A DNA stretch of 64,000 nucleotides, taken from Mesostigma viride (lineage: Eukaryota > Streptophyta > Mesostigmatophyceae > Mesostigmatales > Mesostigmataceae). Location: positions 1,127,001-1,191,000 of the forward strand of contig RPFO01000175.1 of the NCBI GenBank assembly GCA_009746045.1, given 5' to 3'. Shown piece after piece: positions 57,294-64,000 of the stretch; the first letter of the stretch is position 1; the number at the start of each line of letters is the position of its first letter. A program made the position numbers and the translations under genes. The notes beneath the pieces are model-generated. The model saw nothing but the letters and a program-made list of their open reading frames with translations, was not told where the DNA came from and did not search any database.

Positions 57294-59223
57294 CATATCG
57301 TCCGTCGAACATATCGGAAGCATACATGTGACACTAATTGACATGCCCGGAGGCACGCCGTTCAAGGCCCTTCATGAAGTACGTTGCCCTAGAGGCAACC
57401 AAGACAAGGGTGGGTGGGTGGGGAGCAAAGAAAGAGGCCGACAAAACCAGCCAGAGCGGCTTTTAGTCGCAAAACCTCCCTTATCCCTAGCTAACTGACG
57501 TCATTAAACCCTTATGTTTAGTGGATGCTAGTAAGACGCTAACCGTACAGACCGGGGGTAGAATATCCCGAATCTGCACGGCTAGTATTAAATAATGCGT
57601 AGGTTGTTCTTTTCAGGGGCACTGCACCTCACGCCCCGTTCCGCCCGGGTATAATCAACCCAAGCGCGGAACGCACATTTTATTTAATTCATTTTTCAAC
57701 CATGCACTATATTGCATCTACTAATCACAAAAGCTCTAGCCAAACAGCTACGAGTAAACACTGCGACCTATAAGCCGCTCATCCAGCGGCCTCTTGTTCC
57801 CGCATTCACGTATAGAAGAAACTCCGTTCAAAGAACCCCGATTCATGTCCCACGTAGCTCCCACAAAAACCAGCATCTTCATTAAAACAATAAGTGGAAG
57901 CATACATGTGACACTAATTGACATGCCCGGAGGCACGCCGTTCAAGGCCCTTCATGAAGTACGTTGCCCAATCACCCCCGCCCTGGCTTTCCCTTGAAGC
58001 CGCACTCCACCTTGCTCGTTGTCACAAGTGACCGCCCTGCCGCAAAACGGGAGCCCCCCACATCGGGAGGCGTGTGCCCGGCGGCTGTGGATGCATGGCC
58101 AGGCCCAAAAAGGCCCAGCGCATTTGCACTGCGATTGCGCACGGCCAGCCTATCATGACCCCTCTCGGGGCCCCGAGTCGGTACCGCTATGGCCGTCTCC
58201 CCATAGACCCGGGGTGCTTCGAGAAAAAACGTGGACCTAGCCCAGGCCCCGCCAGCCCGGATGCCCGAGGCCACAGCCCCAGGCACCTGGCTGAACGAGA
58301 GTCCGTTCAGCCAAGACCGCATTTCCCCCGAGGTTTCTATGCGTGGGGAAAAAATTTCTAGCTTAGACGCTTTTCCCATCGCCGTCCCCAGCCCCAACCA
58401 CCCCCCCTCGGCGGAAGGCAATTGCAAAGTTTGCTGGCCAGCAGCAATTTCCGAAGAAAAAGCCGCAGGCCGCGGACCGAGACACGGGTCGCCAGTGCCA
58501 GCCATCCGGCTCCAACCCGGGGTGCAAGCATCCCCAGGTACGGAGCACCAGCTCGCGCACTGGGCCGACCAAGCGACAGTTGAGCACCTGTCACGGCATC
58601 CGGCCCACCAAAGACCCCAAGCTGGGGAAAAGGTGCGGACCGGAGGTAATCTTTTTCTTTTCTTTTAGTTAACCGGGCGAGGAACTACGCCTGGCCGGTT
58701 AACAACTGGAAGTCTCACCACTGGCCAAGTGGCCAGTGCAACCAGTGCTTTTGGGATTTTGCTCCGCAGCACCCATAGCTGCGGCTGCCGCCGCAACGAC
58801 AACGAGCAAAGAAAGAGGCCGACAAAACCAGCCAGAGCGGCTTTTAGTCGCAAAACCTCCCTTATCCCTAGCTAACTGACGTCATTAAACCCTTATGTTT
58901 AGTGGATGCTAGTAAGACGCTAACCGTACAGACCGGGGGTAGAATATCCCGAATCTGCACGGCTAGTATTAAATAATGCGTAGGTTGTTCTTTTCAGGGG
59001 CACTGCACCTCACGCCCCGTTCCGCCCGGGTATAATCAACCCAAGCGCGGAACGCACATTTTATTTAATTCATTTTTCAACCATGCACTATATTGCATCT
59101 ACTAATCACAAAAGCTCTAGCCAAACAGCTACGAGTAAACACTGCGACCTATAAGCCGCTCATCCAGCGGCCTCTTGTTCCCGCATTCACGTATAGAAGA
59201 AACTCCGTTCAAAGAACCCCGAT
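57294..59223 (-). mobile_element. YR-4, non-autonomous split-direct-repeat element in a Copia-4 LTR
   Basis: In sense orientation (minus): a1 58804-59223 (420 bp), body 57970-58803, b1 57843-57969 (127 bp), a2 57423-57842 (420 bp), b2 57316-57389 (only the inner 74 bp). a starts ATCGGGGTTCTTTGAAC and b carries CCACTTATTGTTTTAAT, as in YR-1 to YR-3. The outer end of b2 is replaced by a local repeat of CCGTCGAACATATCGG from the LTR. The junction shows only AT shared with the target. The 834-bp body has no RT or recombinase coding. Confidence 0.83.
57970..58803. other. Body of YR-4
   Basis: GC-rich. A minus-strand frame (58505-57972, 177 residues) and a plus frame (58231-58668) stay open but have no domain signature and are probably chance in GC-rich sequence. 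Confidence 0.4.
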
Positions 59224-59419
59224 ATTCCGTCGGGCTCTCAGATACTAAGCCCTCACAGTATCATGGGCACTCTTAGAGTATCTCGAACATTAAAAATCTC
59301 GTCAAACATGAAATATTTCTGTCGCACAGCACCAACGGTCATCATACAAATTGACACTAGGCCTGGATAATTTTCATAGTAGAAAAGTACTCGTCAGATT
59401 TCTTGCTATACTTCTGACA
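59224..59419 (-). repeat. Copia-4 5' LTR, second part
   Basis: Matches 54903-55098 with one difference seen (ATATATC against ATATTTC). Ends CTTCTGACA before the ACATG duplication. Confidence 0.92.
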
Positions 59420-59421
59420 AC

Positions 59422-62400
59422 ATGGCTGCTGCTGCTGCTGCTGCTTTGGAAAACAAGTACCTCTCTTTTATTCCAGCATGTTCCAAGGCAATTCCCAAGT
59501 TTGATGGTTCTTCCCTGCCAAAATGGGGAGAGACCAAGGAGCTTTTCCAAGCCCACCTGGAGGCCTATGATCTGGAGGGGGTCATTACCAAGCCTGAGGA
59601 GGCTACACCCAAGCAAGAGAAGGTTGTTTACACAGCCTTGCTGGCGTGCCTCACTGGCAGAGCAGCCCAGATTGCAAAGACCATTGGTGAGAGAAAGGGC
59701 AGTTTGCTTTTTGCTAAGTTGGTGGAGGTGTTTGAGCAGCCTAAACTGACCAAGAGCAACAAGCACGACCTGAGGACATCCCTAATGAGGCTGACCAAGC
59801 AGCCCAACCAGTCCATGATGGACTATCTTACCGCTTCAGAACTGCTTCTGAGTGAGTACAGGGATGTGGGGGGGGTGTTGGCAGACAATGATTTTGCCGC
59901 TGCGCTGAAAGGTGGTTTACCTGATGCGTACAGGCCTGCCCTCGTTTCAACCAGGTTCGATGAGGACATGTCGCTGCTGGAGGTGAAGAAGGCCATGCTT
60001 GAAGCAGATGACCTGCTTGTGGGGACGCGCTCCACCACCACGGTCAAGCCTGAGCCAGCAGCTGCCCAAGGCCAAGCATACAGCACAGGCCAACCAACCA
60101 AGCCGGGGAGGCCGACTTGCACATTCTGCGGAAAGGAAGGACATGTGGAGGAGACGTGCTATACCAAGTACCCACATCTCAGCAGGAAGAAGGGCCAGCA
60201 GAGGCCAAAGCGCAAGAACCAGAAGAAAAAGCAGGCTGCGACAGCGAACAACACGGTGGAGGCTCCTGAGCTTCCCGTGGACTACGCGTTTGCAACTACG
60301 CGCCTAGTGCCGGGCGTACCTTTCTGGATTCTGGACTCTGCTGCATCCAGCCACATGAGCCCTGAGGAGGCTGACTTTATCAAGGTTCAGCCAACCAACC
60401 TGGCCATCCAGGGCTCCGGAGGCCGGCTGAAGGCTGTGGGGACGGGGACGCTCAAGCTACGAGTCGCCAACAAGGTGGTGCATCTGCCTCATGCTCTGCA
60501 CGTGCCCTCTCTGGGTGCAAGGCTTCTTTCCGTGGCCCAGCTGCATCAGCAGGGACACGAGGTGAACCTACTGCAGGGCGTGGCATGCTTTGCAGGCAGC
60601 AAGGTACCTATCAAGGTGCAGAACAACGTCTACGGTTTGCAAGAATCACAGACTGTGACAACCCCTGCTGCCCACCACACCACAGACAACCCTGCTGCAC
60701 TATTGTGGCACTGGCGACTTGGACATGCAGGTGCTGAGCGCATTCGCAAGCTGGCGGCCATACCTGCATCGAACATTACCATGCGGGCTCCAGGTGCGCC
60801 AGGCTGCCCGTCGTGCCCTGCTGGCATGATTAGGCGACGCTCCTTCGCTGCTGGGCAACCACGCTCGACCGTGCCTCGTGCCAAGCTGCATGGGGACATC
60901 ATGGGGCCGATGCAGCCATCACTGGGCGGTTCCCAGTACATTCTGGGCATCACTGACGACGCTACAAGGTGGCGTTGGTCTTTTCCTATGCGCCAGAAGA
61001 GTGAGGTGCCACTGCACTTCGACCGACTGCTGTCAAGGGATATCAGGCCCTACTACGACGGTTCTGTGCTTCTAAGGACCGACAATGACGCAGTATTTCT
61101 TTCCGAGGACTTCCGCTCCCTCTGTGCTCGCCATCGAGTTCACCAAGAATTTTCCAGCCCCTACTGTCCGCAGCAAAACGGAGTTGCGGAACGCATGTGG
61201 GGTTTGGCGATGGGAATGACACTGTGCATGCTGCATTATGCTACCCTGCCCAAGACTTTCTGGGCCCTAGCTTTTGCGTGTGCTGTCTACCTGCTCAATC
61301 GGCTGCCATGCGAGGCCAATGCAGACTCTGCTAGCCCTCATCGCCTTTTTCAAGGCGTTGATGCCGACCTGTCGCACTTGCGCATTTTCGGCTGCCCTGC
61401 CTACTTTCGTGTAGAAGGGCCACGTGGCAAGCTGGAGGACAAAGCCCAGGCTGGAATCTTTGTGGGCTATGACTTGGAGTCGCCTGCTTACCTGATTCTC
61501 CGCCCAGGCTCACGTGACGTTATTCGCAGGCTCCATGTGTCATTCGATGAGACTTGGCGAGCAAATTCTGCTCCCCTGCACGTCGCGAGTCCAGATGTCA
61601 ACTTCCAGCTGCCGGCACCTGAGTCTGCCTCGGAATCTGGCGTGGCGCTGGTACCTTTGCCTGCACCCACTGAGCCTGCAGTGCTGCCGCCTGTCACTGC
61701 TGTGCCTGACTCGGTACCTGATGGTCCGGTCACCAGGGCCAAGGCTCGCCAACAGCTGGGCACTGTCACCGGTGCAGACGGCAGTGGCAACGCTGAGCAT
61801 CCTGGTCCGGGTGCTGCTCCTGACTCTGAAATTTCTGATGCGGTGCCGGACGCCGGCAACCAAGTTGCGCAAGGAATTCCTGCGCCCTCGCCTGCGCCTG
61901 CGCCTCAAATTTCGAGTGCAACGGCTTTGCAGCAAGCCATCCACGCACTGCAGCGACCTTCATCTTCAGCGCCCAGCAACCAGGCAGGGGCGGATTCGGT
62001 GATAGCTGCTGCAACGATTGAGGAAAATGTTGGCGATGGCTACTGTCCCTCTAGTGACACATATGGCGCCTATGGTTGGACCTCCTCTTCTCAACGTCTT
62101 GCTTCTCCTAAGTGGGCCCGTTTTTGCCCAAATTACGCTGCTATTCGTGATGTGGTCGAGGATGTATATGCCACTAGTGTCGACCTGGACGTCCCTAAGT
62201 CTTGGCAACAAGCTCGTTCTCTTCCTGCGTGGCAGTCCGCCATGGATAGCGAGATGGCTTCTATTCGTTCTCACAAGGTTTTTTCTTTGGTGAGTAGGTC
62301 ATCTCTTCCTCGTGGCACTTCGGCCCTTCCTTCCCGTTGGGTGTATGCACGTAAGTCGGATGGACGTGAGAAAGCACGTTTTGTATGCAAGGGCTATGCC

Positions 62401-63717
62401 CAGCGTGAGGGTGTTGATTTTCAGGACATCTTTAGCCCCACTGTTCGTTCCTCCACAGTGCGTTTGGCTCTTGCTTTTGCAGTCACGCATGGCTATACTC
62501 TGCATCAATTAGACGTCCGCACTGCGTTCTTGTATGCTCCTTTAGAGGAGGATGTCTATGTACGTCCACCCCTGGGCTATGAGGAGTATGACGCCTCTGG
62601 CGAGCTTCTTGTATGGAAGCTTCATCGCAGCCTGTATGGCACACGTCAGGCTCCGCGCAATTGGCATCGCACCTTCCGTTCTCATCTCGTGTCGGATGGT
62701 GCAGTGCCTAGCGCTACAGACACATGTCTTTACCTTTATCCCAGTGCCAGGGGCTTTGTGTTTGTACATGTTGATGACATGATCGTTGCCAGCCCCTCTG
62801 CCCCTTGGGTAGCCGCCTGGGTTTCTCGCCTTGGTACACGTTTTCAGCTGTCCGATTCGGACCACCCTTCCTTGTTTCTAGGTGTGTGTCTTTCTATTGA
62901 CAGCGTCACCCGTTCCCTTGCCCTGCACCAGTCTCCCTACATCATAGAAATTGCTGCCCGCTTTGGGCTAGGTGAGAGTCGTGGTGTTCCCACCCCGGTT
63001 GTCCCGGGTGCCGTGTTGAGCGAGGGGGGACAGTGTGACCAATCGCAACGGGAGGTGTTCCAGCAAATAGTGGGGGCGCTCATCTACGTCACCCAATGGA
63101 CGCGGCCAGACGTGGCATTCGCTGTCAACCGCCTAGCGCAACAGATGCAATCACCCACGCTAGGTGATATGCAGGCTGCCAAGCGGGTCATCCGCTACCT
63201 GCTGGCAACCCACGGCCTCGGTCTCCGCTTCACTGGCGGGAGCCTTGAAGGCTGGTCAGATGCGGACTGGGCAAATGACGTCAAGACCAGGCGGTCTGTC
63301 AGCGGCAACCTGGTCATGTACGCTGGTGCCCCTATTGATTGGGCAAGCCGCCGCCAAACGGTGACCGCTCTTTCTTCATGCGAGGCCGAGTACATCGCTG
63401 CGGGCACCTTGCTGCAGTCGGTGCTCCCCCTGCGGAGGATCTTGATGGAGCTGACGGGCTCCACTACGGCTGCACCTACTCCGGTCTACTGCGACAACAC
63501 CGGTGCTGTGGCACTCTCCAAGGACCCGGTTCACCCCAAGCGCACAAAACACATTGACGTGCGTTTCCACTTCATTCGTGAGAAGGTGGAGGATGGTGAC
63601 ATCAATGTCCAACATTGCCCCGGTGAGGAGATGGTGGCGGATATCCTGACCAAGGCACTTCCGCGACCACGCTTCGAGCTGCTTCGAGGACGGCTCCTGC
63701 ATTCCTGTGTGACTTGA
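59422..63717 (+). CDS. Copia-2 gag-pol polyprotein, intact
   Basis: 1431 codons, one frame. Domains by residue: gag 1-215, CCHC knuckle CTFCGKEGHVEETC (about 233), retropepsin ILDSAASSHM (about 303; D-S-A where D-S/T-G is usual), GAG-pre-integrase HWRLGHAGAERI (about 433), integrase HGDIMGPM (about 489), RTDNDAVF (about 551) and QNGVAERMW (about 585), RT with VRTAFLYAPLEEDVYVRPP (about 1033) and FVHVDDMIVAS (about 1112), RNase H SDADWAND (about 1279), CEAEYIAAG (about 1320) and DILTKALP near the end. This is a full Ty1/copia polyprotein. The ATG sits in the right-hand ACATG duplication of Copia-4, so the ORF is whole, but its promoter, LTR and primer site are now 5.1 kb upstream. Confidence 0.95.
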   Translation: MAAAAAAALENKYLSFIPACSKAIPKFDGSSLPKWGETKELFQAHLEAYDLEGVITKPEEATPKQEKVVYTALLACLTGRAAQIAKTIGERKGSLLFAKLVEVFEQPKLTKSNKHDLRTSLMRLTKQPNQSMMDYLTASELLLSEYRDVGGVLADNDFAAALKGGLPDAYRPALVSTRFDEDMSLLEVKKAMLEADDLLVGTRSTTTVKPEPAAAQGQAYSTGQPTKPGRPTCTFCGKEGHVEETCYTKYPHLSRKKGQQRPKRKNQKKKQAATANNTVEAPELPVDYAFATTRLVPGVPFWILDSAASSHMSPEEADFIKVQPTNLAIQGSGGRLKAVGTGTLKLRVANKVVHLPHALHVPSLGARLLSVAQLHQQGHEVNLLQGVACFAGSKVPIKVQNNVYGLQESQTVTTPAAHHTTDNPAALLWHWRLGHAGAERIRKLAAIPASNITMRAPGAPGCPSCPAGMIRRRSFAAGQPRSTVPRAKLHGDIMGPMQPSLGGSQYILGITDDATRWRWSFPMRQKSEVPLHFDRLLSRDIRPYYDGSVLLRTDNDAVFLSEDFRSLCARHRVHQEFSSPYCPQQNGVAERMWGLAMGMTLCMLHYATLPKTFWALAFACAVYLLNRLPCEANADSASPHRLFQGVDADLSHLRIFGCPAYFRVEGPRGKLEDKAQAGIFVGYDLESPAYLILRPGSRDVIRRLHVSFDETWRANSAPLHVASPDVNFQLPAPESASESGVALVPLPAPTEPAVLPPVTAVPDSVPDGPVTRAKARQQLGTVTGADGSGNAEHPGPGAAPDSEISDAVPDAGNQVAQGIPAPSPAPAPQISSATALQQAIHALQRPSSSAPSNQAGADSVIAAATIEENVGDGYCPSSDTYGAYGWTSSSQRLASPKWARFCPNYAAIRDVVEDVYATSVDLDVPKSWQQARSLPAWQSAMDSEMASIRSHKVFSLVSRSSLPRGTSALPSRWVYARKSDGREKARFVCKGYAQREGVDFQDIFSPTVRSSTVRLALAFAVTHGYTLHQLDVRTAFLYAPLEEDVYVRPPLGYEEYDASGELLVWKLHRSLYGTRQAPRNWHRTFRSHLVSDGAVPSATDTCLYLYPSARGFVFVHVDDMIVASPSAPWVAAWVSRLGTRFQLSDSDHPSLFLGVCLSIDSVTRSLALHQSPYIIEIAARFGLGESRGVPTPVVPGAVLSEGGQCDQSQREVFQQIVGALIYVTQWTRPDVAFAVNRLAQQMQSPTLGDMQAAKRVIRYLLATHGLGLRFTGGSLEGWSDADWANDVKTRRSVSGNLVMYAGAPIDWASRRQTVTALSSCEAEYIAAGTLLQSVLPLRRILMELTGSTTAAPTPVYCDNTGAVALSKDPVHPKRTKHIDVRFHFIREKVEDGDINVQHCPGEEMVADILTKALPRPRFELLRGRLLHSCVT

Positions 63718-63743
63718 GCTGTTAGTGGGCACGTCATTGGACT

Positions 63744-64000
63744 AAGGGGGGTGTCTGGATATTATTGTATCCACCTGCCCTGCCCACATTGTGCTTGTAT
63801 ATAGTCAGCTTGATAGAGATTTAATAGCTGGACTTGTAGCACTTTTTCCTACTCGATTTGGACTACGAATGGCTGAGATACGGCCTTCCAAAGTTATATG
63901 CACTATGGTCTTGCCAAGTAGACTAGTGTGTCAGCATATCACGTGACAATTGTGCTGACAACTGGCATGCCAACTGGCCTGAACATGTTGCTAGTTCATG
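63744..64000 (+). repeat. Copia-2 polypurine tract and start of 3' LTR
   Basis: AAGGGGGG (63744-63751) is followed by an LTR start TGTCTGGATATTATTG (63752). The LTR runs off the window edge. A TATATAG box lies at about 63800. Confidence 0.8.

Larger units (their letters stand above)
54303..59419 (-). mobile_element. Copia-4, gag-only LTR retrotransposon inserted at the Copia-2 start codon
   Basis: LTR copies 54303-55098 (796 bp) and 56692-59419 (the latter split by YR-4) start TGTTGAAC and end CTTCTGACA. The target duplication ACATG lies at 54298-54302 and 59420-59424. On the minus strand: primer site TGGTATCGAGATAATG (56676-56691), two ORFs, polypurine tract CTAAGGAGGG (55099-55108). No protease, integrase or RT is coded, so it fits the gag-only (TR-GAG) class and would depend on a full copia for reverse transcription. 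The LTRs differ at only about one base in what I compared, so it is young. Confidence 0.9.

Noticed and set aside
54574-57365. Repeated 104-residue minus-strand frame at 54574-54888 and 56963-57277 as a gene pair
   Set aside because: Both lie in the Copia-4 LTR copies; the duplication is the LTR, not a gene family.
57972-58505. 177-residue minus-strand frame in the YR-4 body as a gene
   Set aside because: No domain, overlapping open frames on the other strand in GC-rich sequence; treated as chance.

Overview
This is a eukaryotic nuclear window made almost entirely of transposable elements and simple repeats. I recognise no host gene, tRNA, rRNA or CRISPR array. There are no bacterial-type operons. 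The content is Ty1/copia LTR retrotransposons, tyrosine-recombinase (YR) retrotransposons, non-LTR (LINE) tails, terminal-inverted-repeat (TIR) DNA elements, long microsatellites and two TTTAGGG-like repeats. This would suit a repeat-rich alga or green-lineage genome, but that is a low-confidence inference and the species cannot be read from the sequence.

Layout, left to right. 1-942: 3' end of a LINE polyprotein. 943-6926: Copia-1, frameshifted, with most of its 5' LTR missing. 6927-9973: intergenic repeats, including a 514-bp (TTG)n tract, an 85-bp palindrome and a LINE tail. 9974-38667: one very old minus-strand YR retrotransposon (YR-1) split by nested insertions. Its terminal repeat holds TA-1 (10290-20506), which itself holds TA-2 (15293-20465). 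Its RNase H/recombinase region holds Copia-3 (22132-29884; 522-bp LTRs that read as identical, 5-bp target duplication). Its RT/RNase H region holds TA-3 (30119-35283). 38668-42903: TIR-element remnants, with a GGGGAC...-ended element (39148-41429) inserted in one of them. 42904-44698: YR-2, a short non-autonomous YR element. 44802-52701: YR-3, plus strand, coding gag, RT, RNase H and recombinase, its gag split by a 3.4-kb insertion (46029-49432) and its 3' end lost at an LTR (52702-53368). 54266-64000: Copia-2, with an intact 1431-codon gag-pol. A gag-only LTR element, Copia-4 (54303-59419), is inserted exactly at the Copia-2 start codon, and one Copia-4 LTR holds YR-4 (57294-59223), another short YR element.

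The most notable system is the set of four YR elements. Three of them show the split-direct-repeat plan a1 - body - b1a2 - b2 known from PAT/Ngaro-type retrotransposons. The four families share end motifs although their bodies differ, and two have no recognisable coding capacity, so they look like non-autonomous derivatives moved in trans by elements like YR-1 and YR-3. A second notable item is Copia-3: its domains read integrase (with a GPY/F-like tail), then protease, then RT and RNase H, instead of the usual copia order of protease before integrase.

Nested copies act as internal controls. Uninterrupted sister sequence in the window (a1 of YR-1, the pol gene of YR-3, the first Copia-4 LTR) gives the empty site for most insertions, so boundaries and target duplications could be read directly rather than guessed.
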